Source: Flagellimonas meishanensis
Lineage (GTDB): Bacteria > Bacteroidota > Bacteroidia > Flavobacteriales > Flavobacteriaceae
Length of the DNA stretch: 64,000 nt
Assembly (NCBI RefSeq): GCF_019880545.1
Contig: NZ_JAINVW010000002.1
Span: 1-64,000 of the forward strand
Reading direction: 5' to 3'
In this document: positions 17,714 to 25,807 of the stretch, piece after piece
Position numbering within the stretch: position 1 is the stretch's first letter
Layout of the letters: every line of letters starts with the position of its first letter
The notes under the pieces: model-generated
Databases searched by the model: none
Told to the model about the DNA's origin: nothing
Seen by the model: the letters and a program-made list of their open reading frames with translations, nothing else
Program-made: the position numbers and the translations under genes

Positions 17714-18517
17714 ATGATGCACGTTGTTCTACCCACAGATTTTTCCAACAATTCATATAACGCCCTGTTTTATGCGGCGCATTTGTTCAAACGACAAAAA
17801 TGTACTTTCCATGTTGTCCATTGCTGTAATGGGGAAGACAATGCGGCCTACAATCAATCCATGGAGGGCTTGCGGGCCATAGTGCACCGACTTGTTTTGG
17901 ATACGGGAAAGAATACCTTCCATGAAATTAAGACAGTGGCGCTAAAATCAGAGCTGGTCAAGGGGATTGCCGAATATTTGTCCCAAATCCAACCGGATAT
18001 CATGGTCATAGGAAACAAAGGCAAGGATGAGGTCAAGGACGTCTTATTTGGGAACAACGCCATGCAGTTGGTAAGGGAAGTGACCCAATGTCCGATTCTT
18101 GTGGTGCCTTTGGAAATTGATTTTAAAAAAGTAAAGAAGATGGCATTCATTTCCAATTACAGTCAACCCATTTCTGCGGCAAACGTTAAGGCCCTTCGGG
18201 AGATGGTTGCGTTGACCAATGCCCAATTGGTGCCCATGACCATTGAAGATGGAACTGAAAACAAGGCCATTTTAGATCGGAAGGAGGCTTTTTTGGAGCA
18301 ATTCTCATTGAGTGTTTCCAACGAGGTTATACTACCCGTATTTGAGGACAAGGCAGGGACCATTATTGAATTTGTGAACCATTGGAGCATCGATATGCTA
18401 TGTATGATCTATTACCCCCATCATTTCTTTCTTGAGTTTATCGGGAAGGGAATCATAAAGGAGCTGAATGAAAAATTGACCGTGCCTTTTTTGATTTTGC
18501 CTCAAGGCTTAAATTGA
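17714..18517 (+). CDS. Tandem-domain universal stress protein (USP 6), variant ATP loop
   Basis: The shortest paralogue (267 residues), starting MMHVVLPTDFSNNSYNAL. Its first-domain loop reads IGNKGKDEVKDVLFGNN: the glycines are kept but the Ser/Thr that normally contacts the ATP phosphates is Asn. Domain 2 is strongly eroded (KMAFISNYSQPIS in place of the PTD start) yet ends with YYPHHFFLEFIGKGIIKE and VPFLIL, preserving H-x-F-F. It follows USP 5 by two bases, suggesting coupled translation. Confidence 0.87.
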   Translation: MMHVVLPTDFSNNSYNALFYAAHLFKRQKCTFHVVHCCNGEDNAAYNQSMEGLRAIVHRLVLDTGKNTFHEIKTVALKSELVKGIAEYLSQIQPDIMVIGNKGKDEVKDVLFGNNAMQLVREVTQCPILVVPLEIDFKKVKKMAFISNYSQPISAANVKALREMVALTNAQLVPMTIEDGTENKAILDRKEAFLEQFSLSVSNEVILPVFEDKAGTIIEFVNHWSIDMLCMIYYPHHFFLEFIGKGIIKELNEKLTVPFLILPQGLN

Positions 18518-18559
18518 TTACAGCACATTGCCCATTATATAATTTCAAACAAAACCACA

Positions 18560-19411
18560 ATGGACAAGCGAATATTGTTACCCACCGATTATTCAAAAAA
18601 TGCGCTGAACGCCATCCGATATGCCCAACAACTATATGCCAAGGTTCAGTGTGATTTTTATGTGTTGAACGCGTTTCAGGCCTCTGGCTATAGCCTCGAA
18701 AGTATGATGGTGCCTGAGCCAGGGGAACGCTTTTACGAGATGGCAAGAAAGGAGTCCGAGGAGGGAATGCACCGTCTCATGGAAATGTTGAAAATCCATC
18801 CTGAAAACCCCAATCACCGATTCCATACCATTTGCACCTTTAATAGTTTAGTTGAAGCAATAAAGCATGTAATCAACAAAAAGGACATTGATGTGGTAAT
18901 CATGGGCACGAAGGGCATCACTGCATCCAAAGCACGCATTTTCGGCACCAATACCGTTACGGTGATGGAAAGGATAAAGGATTGTCCGGTCATAGCCGTG
19001 CCTAGCACCTATGTTTTTGAAGTGCCACGGAAAATAGTTTTTCCAACAGATTATAAGACGGATTTCAAAAGGAAGGAGATGCGATATTTGATTGAGATTG
19101 CTCAATTGCACGACTCAAAGATCAATGTGGTGCATGTGGACAGGAACAAGGACGGAAAACTGGACCATAAGGAAATGACAAACAAAAAATTGTTACAGGA
19201 CATTTTGGACGGAACGGATTATGAAATGCATCTATTGCCAGCGGTTAAGGTCAGTGATGGGATAAATCTTTTTGTGGAGACCAAGGGAGCGGATATGATT
19301 GTGTTCATGAACCGTAGGCACCTTTTTTTTGGAAGTATACTCTCCAACCCATTGGTCAAGGAAATCGGCTACGACCCCAAAGTGCCCATTTTGGAACTAA
19401 ATGAAAACTGA
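18560..19411 (+). CDS. Tandem-domain universal stress protein (USP 7)
   Basis: A 283-residue paralogue beginning MDKRILLPTDYSKNALNAI. The first-domain ATP loop is MGTKGITASKARIFGTNT (Thr at the last position). Domain 2 restarts with KIVFPTDYKTDFKRKEM and ends with NRRHLFFGSILSNPLVKE and VPILEL. It is the last USP of the run, 42 bases after USP 6 and 12 bases before a small eRF1-like gene. Confidence 0.88.
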   Translation: MDKRILLPTDYSKNALNAIRYAQQLYAKVQCDFYVLNAFQASGYSLESMMVPEPGERFYEMARKESEEGMHRLMEMLKIHPENPNHRFHTICTFNSLVEAIKHVINKKDIDVVIMGTKGITASKARIFGTNTVTVMERIKDCPVIAVPSTYVFEVPRKIVFPTDYKTDFKRKEMRYLIEIAQLHDSKINVVHVDRNKDGKLDHKEMTNKKLLQDILDGTDYEMHLLPAVKVSDGINLFVETKGADMIVFMNRRHLFFGSILSNPLVKEIGYDPKVPILELNEN

Positions 19412-19423
19412 AAACAGCGGATT

Positions 19424-19843
19424 ATGAAGCAGATAGGAATTTGGCTGGACAAGCGAGAAGCCATTGGCATTGTATTGGAGAACAATAGGGAGAAAGAGTT
19501 TTCGATTCTTTCTGAACTTGATTTTTACAATCCAAAAGGAGGTTCACGGTCCAAAACCAGATGGGGCCCACAGGACGTGGTCCAGGACAGCAAATATCTG
19601 GAAACCGAAAAGCACCAACTGAAGCGGTATTTTAGCAATATTGTAGATACCATCGGCGATGTGGATGAATTGGCCATTTTTGGTCCCGCAGAAGCTCCCG
19701 ACAAGTTTCTGAAAGCCCTGCAAGAAGACCACCCCATGTTGGCAACCAGGGTGAAAGCAAAGGAAAAAACGGACAGTATGACCAAAAATCAGTTTAGGGC
19801 ATTGGTCAAGGAATTTTTCAAGTTTGGGGAGCAATACCTCTAA
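19424..19843 (+). CDS. Small protein resembling bacterial eRF1-like/host-attachment domain proteins
   Basis: A 139-residue soluble protein. Three features match the widespread small bacterial family related to the first domain of archaeal/eukaryotic release factors: an N-terminal strand IGIWLDKREAIGIVLE, a central ELAIFGPAEAPDKFLKAL segment, and the end KEKTDSMTKNQFRALVKEFF. Related small proteins are often annotated as translational machinery or host-attachment proteins; their biochemical role is not established. It lies 12 bases after the last USP gene and so probably belongs to that operon, which links stress proteins with a possible ribosome-associated factor. It ends six bases before the convergent cardiolipin synthase gene. 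The family call rests on remembered motifs, not on an alignment. Confidence 0.55.
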   Translation: MKQIGIWLDKREAIGIVLENNREKEFSILSELDFYNPKGGSRSKTRWGPQDVVQDSKYLETEKHQLKRYFSNIVDTIGDVDELAIFGPAEAPDKFLKALQEDHPMLATRVKAKEKTDSMTKNQFRALVKEFFKFGEQYL

Positions 19844-19849
19844 ATCCCA

Positions 19850-21256
19850 TCAAAGCAAGGGACTCATCAATTTTGCCATGCCCTCAACAAGCTTTTGGCT
19901 CCATGGCCTATCGCTGTAAGCTTCATGGTCATCGAGTAAGGTGGATTTTTTGCAGTCTTCAAAAAAGTCGTTTTTCAATTGTTTGCAGAGATCAGCGTCG
20001 TAAAGCACGGCATTGGATTCGTAATTGTGCTGAAAACTGCGGTTATCCATATTGGCGGTGCCCACACTGGCAATTTTATCATCACATGCTATGGTCTTGC
20101 TGTGCAAAAAACCATCATTGTAGAGGTATATCTTGATACCCGCCCTGAGATATGATTCAAAATAGGCCCTGACACACCAATCCACCAATTTCATGTCCGT
20201 GGTGGACGACATGAGCAGCCGGACATCCACCCCACTTAAAGAGGCAGTTTGAAGACTCTGCATTATGGCATCGCTGGGAATAATGTATGGATTGGTAATA
20301 TACAGGTACTCCTTGGCATTGTTGGCTATGGAAAAATAAACTTGTTCCATAACGGGAAAATCATCATCCGGACCGCTTGAAGCGATTTGCATGGAGGTTC
20401 CTTTTTCGCCCACTCCTTCCAATTTGAACTGGGAAAGGTCCATATCCTCCTCAGTGGCCAAGTACCAGTCGGTTAAAAACACCTGATTCAGATAATGGGT
20501 GGCTTCCCCTTTTATTTCTAAATGGGTGTCATGCCATTTTCCGGGGTAGGGGTCCTCTTTCAGATACTTGTCGGTCACATTGATGCCTCCTGTAAAGCCT
20601 ACCCTATTGTCCACCACTATGATTTTTCTATGGTTTCTATAATTCAACGAGGACAAGAACCTACCGAACCTGAACGGGAGAAACTGCTCTGTTTTGACCC
20701 CGATCTTTTTTAGGCGTGTTAAGTACTTTTTACTCAGGGAATAGCTCCCAATGCCATCATACAACAGCCGGATAGTCACATTTTCAGCAACTTTCCTTTC
20801 AAAAATCTCCATCAATCTTTCCGACAGCACCCCTTCCTCAAAAATATAGTATTGAAGATGGATGTGGTGCTTGGCATTTTCCAGCGCTTCAAAGATGTGC
20901 TCGAAGGTTTTTTTTCCGTCTTGCAACAAAGTGACCTGGTTCCGCTCTGTTACTGGACATTGGGAAGTTGCCCGAATCAGTTGGGCAATTTTTTTGTATT
21001 CCTGTAAATTGAACTTTTCGTGGTTATCACCAATGGGCTCTAGCTTTTTAAAAAAATCACTTTTCAGGGAAAACAACTTGTTCTTCCTTCTATTTCTTCC
21101 GAGCATCAGGTACAGCAGAAAACCGCCTACGGGTATGGTGAAAATGGCCAGCAGCCAAGCTAGGGTCTTGCTGGGCCTTACCCCGTTTATGAGCAAGCTT
21201 ACCACTACGCTGAGGGCGATAATCACATAAAGTACTACAAGCGAGATGATCAGCAT
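19850..21256 (-). CDS. cls: Cardiolipin synthase (phospholipase D superfamily)
   Basis: Inner-membrane enzyme of 468 residues that joins two phosphatidylglycerols into cardiolipin and glycerol. Two N-terminal membrane helices are followed by a PGG-type loop and two HKD motifs: HRKIIVVD in NYRNHRKIIVVDNRVGFTGG, and HSKTIACDDKIASVGTANMD. Length and layout match bacterial Cls. The frame extends nine codons upstream to a TTG, but that codon overlaps a perfect -7 promoter element, so ATG 21256 (MLIISLVVLY) is preferred. It is convergent with the USP operon, with only six bases between stops. Confidence 0.92.
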   Translation of the reverse strand: MLIISLVVLYVIIALSVVVSLLINGVRPSKTLAWLLAIFTIPVGGFLLYLMLGRNRRKNKLFSLKSDFFKKLEPIGDNHEKFNLQEYKKIAQLIRATSQCPVTERNQVTLLQDGKKTFEHIFEALENAKHHIHLQYYIFEEGVLSERLMEIFERKVAENVTIRLLYDGIGSYSLSKKYLTRLKKIGVKTEQFLPFRFGRFLSSLNYRNHRKIIVVDNRVGFTGGINVTDKYLKEDPYPGKWHDTHLEIKGEATHYLNQVFLTDWYLATEEDMDLSQFKLEGVGEKGTSMQIASSGPDDDFPVMEQVYFSIANNAKEYLYITNPYIIPSDAIMQSLQTASLSGVDVRLLMSSTTDMKLVDWCVRAYFESYLRAGIKIYLYNDGFLHSKTIACDDKIASVGTANMDNRSFQHNYESNAVLYDADLCKQLKNDFFEDCKKSTLLDDHEAYSDRPWSQKLVEGMAKLMSPLL

Positions 21257-21280
21257 AATGGCAGGAACAGGCGATATATA

Positions 21281-21288
21281 CAAATATA
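21281..21288 (-). promoter_or_regulatory. -7 promoter element of cls
   Basis: The minus strand reads TATATTTG, a perfect TAnnTTTG. Transcription would start near 21276, about 20 bases before ATG 21256. No convincing -33 TTTG lies at the usual distance. Confidence 0.5.
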
Positions 21289-21330
21289 GGCCTCCTACTG
21301 CATTGATTCATGAACAAATCACATAGAATG

Positions 21331-22020
21331 CTATTTAACCACAGGCGATGTCCGTGTTCTCTGGAACCCTAGAATCAACAGCCATCCGGTGAAGAAGATC
21401 ATAAAAATCCCATTTTGTGCAAAGAGCAGGAACGAAACTTTTAATGCTGCCAATTGCAAAACCCCTCCCACAAAAACCAGGGCAGAGGCCAAAAGACCCC
21501 AAATGGATAGCCATTTTGGCACGTATTGCATACAAAACAGGAAATAGAACAGCAGGGAACCAGCAATGCTGTACAGAACAAGCATTAAAAAATGCGTCCA
21601 ATAATAACCCTCATATAGCATTCTTCCCATGGCCATGTAACCTTCCAATGTTGAAATGGTTGTTTCCGGGGAAACATCCCTACTAAGGAAGATCAGCATG
21701 ATGTGCAGGATATTGCTCACAACGATTATTACAAAGTTGATGATGGCAAGCCCCAAATACCCCAGCGCCAAGCGGGAGCTATATTTTTTAATGAAGGGTA
21801 ACAGAAACAGGGCCACGAAGAACATGACTCCGCTGCCAACAATGTCCAAACCAATCGCCCATTGCATTTCAGTTGCTTTTTCAGCAATTGGGGACAAGAA
21901 ATCGTCCGCATTGATATTTATTCCAGAGAGCCCTCTAAATACAGTACCTGTCACTCCCAATACGATGCTCGTCAAAAAAAGAGTTCCGAGTACCCTACCT
22001 GTTCTTTTTGTTGGTTCCAT
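21331..22020 (-). CDS. DUF4386 family membrane protein
   Basis: A 229-residue integral membrane protein with about six hydrophobic helices. The N-terminal pattern KRTGRVLGTLFLTSIVLG followed by a GI-NADDF loop, and the central FLLPFIKKYSSRLALGYLGL, are characteristic of DUF4386 proteins, whose function is unknown. It lies 47 bases downstream of no obvious partner: the gene upstream on the same strand ends 140 bases away and is separated by hairpins, so it is probably transcribed alone or with cls. Confidence 0.75.
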   Translation of the reverse strand: MEPTKRTGRVLGTLFLTSIVLGVTGTVFRGLSGININADDFLSPIAEKATEMQWAIGLDIVGSGVMFFVALFLLPFIKKYSSRLALGYLGLAIINFVIIVVSNILHIMLIFLSRDVSPETTISTLEGYMAMGRMLYEGYYWTHFLMLVLYSIAGSLLFYFLFCMQYVPKWLSIWGLLASALVFVGGVLQLAALKVSFLLFAQNGIFMIFFTGWLLILGFQRTRTSPVVK

Positions 22021-22082
22021 TTGTCGGTCAAAAGTTATGGTTATGTCTTGTTAGAAGAACAAATGGACCAGTTGTTACACCC

Positions 22083-22129
22083 AAATCCCAAAAAGTGGGA
22101 TTTAAGCAATGATAAGCCTTTGGCTTAAA
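22083..22129. terminator. Adjacent, partly alternative hairpins
   Basis: AAATCCCA pairs with TGGGATTT across 5 bases (22083-22103). TAAGCC pairs with GGCTTA across 3 bases (22113-22127), and TTTAAGC (22101-22107) can alternatively pair with GCTTAAA (22123-22129). No T-tract follows on either strand. Position suits the 3' end of the minus-strand gene at 22161-22919. Confidence 0.45.
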
Positions 22130-22160
22130 TGAGGGGTTAGGATGGTGGTGGGCTAAAAAA

Positions 22161-22919
22161 TCAATTGGCTATGTTCTTGTAGTTGCCCAATGCTTGCTTG
22201 AAGAAATGCAGTGCCACTTCCTCATTTGCCTCTGATGCGGGCAGTACCGCACCCTTAAAACCATTATTCACCCATTTTCCATGGCTTAGTGGTTTGTAGG
22301 CCCAAGTGTTAAGTGTGGTATCCCCGCGGTAACCGCTAATGTAGAAGTAAAAGTCATCCACCAAACTGTCTGGAATGGCCATCCCAAAACCAACGGATTT
22401 TCCAGAACCATCGTGAAGGTGTGCAAAAGCACCCATATCAAAATGGTGTGGCCATACCCGTATTTCGGAAGTAAGCGCTGCATCGTCCAAAAAGGAAGCA
22501 AGAACCCGTTTTGCCATGGTTCCCAAACGAATCAATTCCTGGACTTCCCCTGAGCTTGAAAGTTGAAACCTTTCATCTACCTCCATGGTATAGGGCAGCT
22601 CATAATGAAGATTGTAGGTGTATGGCTTGGAAAAACCAGAAGTTTGCGCCATTTTGGTGAGCCAGAAAGTTACCTCCTTATGGGTCTTTCCCTTTAGGGA
22701 AAGCGATTTGGGGTCATCGGATTTCCAGTCCAAGGAAAAGGTTTCATAATTCAATGCCAACCGCAGGTCAGATCCATCCAGTGGGCGGCTCAACAGGCTC
22801 TTTTCATGTATGGAGAACTCCAAATTGGTATGGCTGTCATCGGCACGATGTGGTGAAAAACTTTTTGCCACAGTTGCTAGATATTGTGCAGCTAAATGAA
22901 ATTGACGGAGCATTTGCAT
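22161..22919 (-). CDS. Conserved hypothetical protein
   Basis: I do not recognise this 252-residue protein. It has no signal peptide or membrane helix and looks like a soluble alpha/beta protein. Notable features are a KTHKEVTFWLTKM helix, a histidine/aromatic-rich segment IRVWPHHFDMGAFAHL, and FYFYISGYRGD followed by HGKWVNNGFKGAVLP near the end. The WPHHFD segment could hold metal ligands or an active site. It is encoded 43 bases downstream of the YpdA-like gene on the same strand and may be co-transcribed with it. A second in-frame ATG two codons in (MLRQFHL) is an equally possible start. Confidence 0.6.
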   Translation of the reverse strand: MQMLRQFHLAAQYLATVAKSFSPHRADDSHTNLEFSIHEKSLLSRPLDGSDLRLALNYETFSLDWKSDDPKSLSLKGKTHKEVTFWLTKMAQTSGFSKPYTYNLHYELPYTMEVDERFQLSSSGEVQELIRLGTMAKRVLASFLDDAALTSEIRVWPHHFDMGAFAHLHDGSGKSVGFGMAIPDSLVDDFYFYISGYRGDTTLNTWAYKPLSHGKWVNNGFKGAVLPASEANEEVALHFFKQALGNYKNIAN

Positions 22920-22962
22920 GGTGAACAGTTGTATGCACCATAAAATACAAAAAATTACGCGC

Positions 22963-23949
22963 TTAGGAATTCTTCTCCATCAAATGGAGTTTATTCTTTA
23001 TGGCTTTGATGATGATAGGGGCGTGGACCCTGGAATTCTCAATGAACCATTTGTGTGTTTCCATACCACCACAGATTACCCCCGCCAAGAACAGTCCAGG
23101 CACATTGGTTTCCATGGTGTCTGGGTCATAGGAAGGCAACTTTTTCCCATCATCGGAAAGATGGATGCCCAGTTTTTTCAAAAAAACAAAATCGGGGCGG
23201 TATCCCGTCAAGGCCAGCACAAAATCATTTTCCAATACAATTTCGCCTTGTTGGGTGTCAACAACGAGTTCGGTTTTCCTTATTTCCTTTACCGTGGAAT
23301 CAAAATAGGCCTTTATACTTCCTTCCTCGATTCGGTTGATGATATCTGGGCGCACCCAATATTTCACACGCTGGCCCACCTCGGGTCCACGGATGATCAA
23401 GGTTACCTCTGCACCCTTGCGCCAGCACTCCAAAGCAGCATCAATGGCAGAATTGCTCGCCCCTATCACGGCCAATTTTTGACTTGCATAAAAATGCGGA
23501 TCCTTATAGTAATGGGATACCTTTGGCAAGTCTTCACCGGGAACATTGATTTTGTTCGGAAGGTCATAAAACCCAGTGGCCACAATAAGGTTTTTAGCCG
23601 AATACCGTGATTTGTCCGTCGTCACTTGGAACAAATCCCCATCTTTAAGGACTTGCTGAACCTTTTCAAAAAGATGGATATGGAGCTGGTTGGAGGTCAC
23701 AATACGGCGATAATATTCCAGGGCTTCATTGCGCTTGGGCTTGGCCTCTTTGCTTATGAATGGGATATTGTCTATTTCCAACTTCTCCGAAGAGGAAAAA
23801 AAATGCATGTTGATGGGGTAGTTGAAAAGGGAATTTACAATGGGACCCTTTTCAATGATCAGATAGGACAGTCCTTGTTTTTTGGCCTCTAGGCCACAGG
23901 CAATGCCAATGGGTCCTCCTCCTATGATCACCACATCAAGCGCTTGCAT
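22963..23949 (-). CDS. ypdA: YpdA-family FAD-dependent (bacillithiol) disulfide reductase
   Basis: Flavoprotein of 328 residues with two Rossmann motifs: GGGPIGIACG (residues 10-19, FAD) and VIGASNSAIDAALE (about 165-178, NADPH). The ending TNVPGLFLAGVICGGMETHKW is typical of the YpdA branch, which reduces oxidised bacillithiol. No CxxC pair of classical thioredoxin reductases is present. Bacillithiol occurs in some Bacteroidota as well as Firmicutes, so the role is plausible but inferred from family. Its start overlaps the rpe stop by one base, so it is the second gene of an rpe operon. Confidence 0.8.
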   Translation of the reverse strand: MQALDVVIIGGGPIGIACGLEAKKQGLSYLIIEKGPIVNSLFNYPINMHFFSSSEKLEIDNIPFISKEAKPKRNEALEYYRRIVTSNQLHIHLFEKVQQVLKDGDLFQVTTDKSRYSAKNLIVATGFYDLPNKINVPGEDLPKVSHYYKDPHFYASQKLAVIGASNSAIDAALECWRKGAEVTLIIRGPEVGQRVKYWVRPDIINRIEEGSIKAYFDSTVKEIRKTELVVDTQQGEIVLENDFVLALTGYRPDFVFLKKLGIHLSDDGKKLPSYDPDTMETNVPGLFLAGVICGGMETHKWFIENSRVHAPIIIKAIKNKLHLMEKNS

Positions 23950-24608
23950 TAGGCAACTTGTTCTTTTAGGTTTTTGATGGTTCCCTTTGGGTTTTCACTT
24001 TTGAAAACAAAGCTTCCCGCCACTAGGATATCGGCTCCGGCACCTACCAATCTTTTTGCATTGGCCGCATTGACACCACCATCTATTTCAATAAGTGCGT
24101 CCGATTTTTTTTGAATGATCAAGTTTTTTAAATCTTCCACTTTCCGGTAGGTGTTTTCGATGAAGGCCTGCCCTCCAAATCCGGGGTTGACGCTCATCAC
24201 CACAACGATGTCGATGTCCTGGATGGTATCCTCCAATAATTTTATGGAGGTATGCGGGTTCAGGGCCACACCTGCCTTCATCCCTTCGGCTCTTATGGCT
24301 TGCAAAGTGCGATGTAGGTGGGTGCATGCTTCATAATGTACGGAAAGACTATAAACACCCAAATCGGCAAAAGTTTTTATGTAACGGTCGGGATCAACAA
24401 TCATCAGGTGTGTATCCAAAGGTTTTTTGGCATGTTGCGCCATGGCCGCTATCACTGGCATCCCAAAGGAGATGTTTGGGACAAAAACACCGTCCATAAC
24501 ATCGAGGTGGAACCAGTCCGCCTCACTTTGGTTGACCATTTCAATTTCATGCTGAAGGTTGGCAAAGTCGGATGCCAACATGGAGGGAGCGATTTTTGTC
24601 TTCGTCAT
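23949..24608 (-). CDS. rpe: Ribulose-phosphate 3-epimerase
   Basis: Cytosolic TIM-barrel enzyme of the pentose phosphate pathway interconverting ribulose-5-phosphate and xylulose-5-phosphate; 219 residues, the normal size. Signature segments are KIAPSMLASDFANL at the start, HLDVMDGVFVPNISFG with metal ligands and a catalytic Asp, MSVNPGFGGQAF, and EIDGGVN (second catalytic Asp), then AGADILVAGSFVF for phosphate binding. The start MTKTKIAPS agrees with the family. A perfect -7 element ends only five bases upstream of the ATG, which implies a leaderless message if it is used. Confidence 0.96.
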   Translation of the reverse strand: MTKTKIAPSMLASDFANLQHEIEMVNQSEADWFHLDVMDGVFVPNISFGMPVIAAMAQHAKKPLDTHLMIVDPDRYIKTFADLGVYSLSVHYEACTHLHRTLQAIRAEGMKAGVALNPHTSIKLLEDTIQDIDIVVVMSVNPGFGGQAFIENTYRKVEDLKNLIIQKKSDALIEIDGGVNAANAKRLVGAGADILVAGSFVFKSENPKGTIKNLKEQVA

Positions 24609-24612
24609 GATG

Positions 24613-24620
24613 CAAAGTTA
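24613..24620 (-). promoter_or_regulatory. -7 promoter element abutting the rpe start
   Basis: The minus strand reads TAACTTTG, a perfect TAnnTTTG. Its last G is five bases from the A of the rpe ATG, so transcription would begin at or next to the start codon. No -33 element is obvious. Confidence 0.4.
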
Positions 24621-24644
24621 GCCAATTAGCGGTAGCCATAAATG

Positions 24645-24671
24645 AAAAAACTCCGGTAATCAGCCGGAGTT
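24645..24671 (-). terminator. Rho-independent terminator of rpoD
   Basis: An 8-bp stem (AACTCCGG with CCGGAGTT, 7-base loop) is followed on the minus strand by six T residues. It lies 125 bases after the rpoD stop. Confidence 0.85.
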
Positions 24672-24795
24672 TATTCATCAATCAAAAAACGAACAGTCAT
24701 GATAAACTGTTGTAGGTAACTAAATTACAACTTTCCTGCCAAAAAAACAATTTAAGAGGAATTTAACTGTAATTTGATGGAATATGTCCAAAGGA

Positions 24796-25659
24796 TTATC
24801 CCAGATAGGTCTTTAAAATCTTACTTCTGGAGGTATGTTTCAACCTTCTAATGGCTTTTTCCTTGATTTGACGCACGCGTTCACGGGTCAAGTCGAAGGT
24901 TTCCCCAATCTCCTCCAAAGTCATGGAATGCTGTCCGGCCAAACCAAAGTATAGTCGGATAACATCCGCTTCCCTGGGTGTCAAGGTTTCCAGTGCGCGC
25001 TCAATCTCGGTACGCAACGATTCGTGCAACAATTCTTTATCCGGATTTGGGGATTCCCCGCTTCGCAATACATCATATAGGTTGGAATCCTCACCGTCGA
25101 TAAGTGGTGCATCCATGGATACATGGCGACCCGAATTTTTGAGTGATTGCTTTACGTCCTCAACGGTCATGTCCAATTCCTTGGCAATTTCCTCTGCAGA
25201 GGGAACACGCTCGTGGGCTTGCTCCAAAAAGGCAAAAGTCTTATTGATCTTATTGATGGAGCCAATCTTGTTCAATGGCAAACGTACAATACGGGACTGT
25301 TCGGCCAAAGCCTGAAGAATGGATTGGCGAATCCACCAAACAGCATAGGAAATGAACTTAAAACCACGGGTTTCATCAAAACGCTGTGCCGCTTTTATCA
25401 GTCCCAAATTTCCTTCATTGATCAAATCAGGAAGGGTCAATCCCTGGTTTTGGTACTGTTTTGCAACGGAAACCACGAACCTAAGGTTGGCTTTGGTTAA
25501 TTTTTCAAGTGCTACCTGGTCGCCCGCCTTTATACGCTGTGCCAGTTCCACTTCCTCATCGGCGGTGATCAAATCAACTTTACCGATTTCCTGCAAGTAC
25601 TTGTCCAGCGATGCGGTTTCCCTATTGGTAACCTGTTTTGTAATCTTTAACTGTCTCAT
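24796..25659 (-). CDS. rpoD: Primary sigma factor (sigma-70/SigA)
   Basis: Housekeeping sigma factor of 287 residues, the short form usual in Flavobacteriia, which lacks region 1.1 and the non-conserved insert. Region 1.2 begins [13 protein letters not shown]; region 2 holds [32 protein letters not shown] and [15 protein letters not shown] (2.3-2.4); region 4.2 is [20 protein letters not shown]. The Bacteroidota primary sigma reads the -33/-7 promoters (TTTG/TAnnTTTG) seen in front of many genes in this window. It is monocistronic, with its own terminator downstream and the pnp terminator upstream. Confidence 0.97.
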   Translation of the reverse strand: MRQLKITKQVTNRETASLDKYLQEIGKVDLITADEEVELAQRIKAGDQVALEKLTKANLRFVVSVAKQYQNQGLTLPDLINEGNLGLIKAAQRFDETRGFKFISYAVWWIRQSILQALAEQSRIVRLPLNKIGSINKINKTFAFLEQAHERVPSAEEIAKELDMTVEDVKQSLKNSGRHVSMDAPLIDGEDSNLYDVLRSGESPNPDKELLHESLRTEIERALETLTPREADVIRLYFGLAGQHSMTLEEIGETFDLTRERVRQIKEKAIRRLKHTSRSKILKTYLG

Positions 25660-25754
25660 CTAATTTTCCCTTCAAATTAAGTTTTTGAGCTTGGGCTCAT
25701 TAGGTTATACGTAGAAAAAAACAAAAAGTTACAATATGGTCGGGTTTATTTCAT

Positions 25755-25786
25755 AAAAAAGCCCCGGGAACACTTCCCAGGGCTTT
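25755..25786 (-). terminator. Rho-independent terminator of pnp
   Basis: AAAGCCC pairs with GGGCTTT, with GGAA/TTCC pairing inside. On the minus strand the stem is followed by a run of six T. It begins about 20 bases after the pnp stop. Confidence 0.88.
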
Positions 25787-25807
25787 AATAACCCACAAAA
25801 TGGGTGT

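Noticed and set aside
22918-23610. 230-codon open frame on the plus strand opposite the YpdA-like gene
   Set aside because: The minus-strand frame has two Rossmann motifs and a full family match; the plus-strand translation is a shadow without fold-like features.
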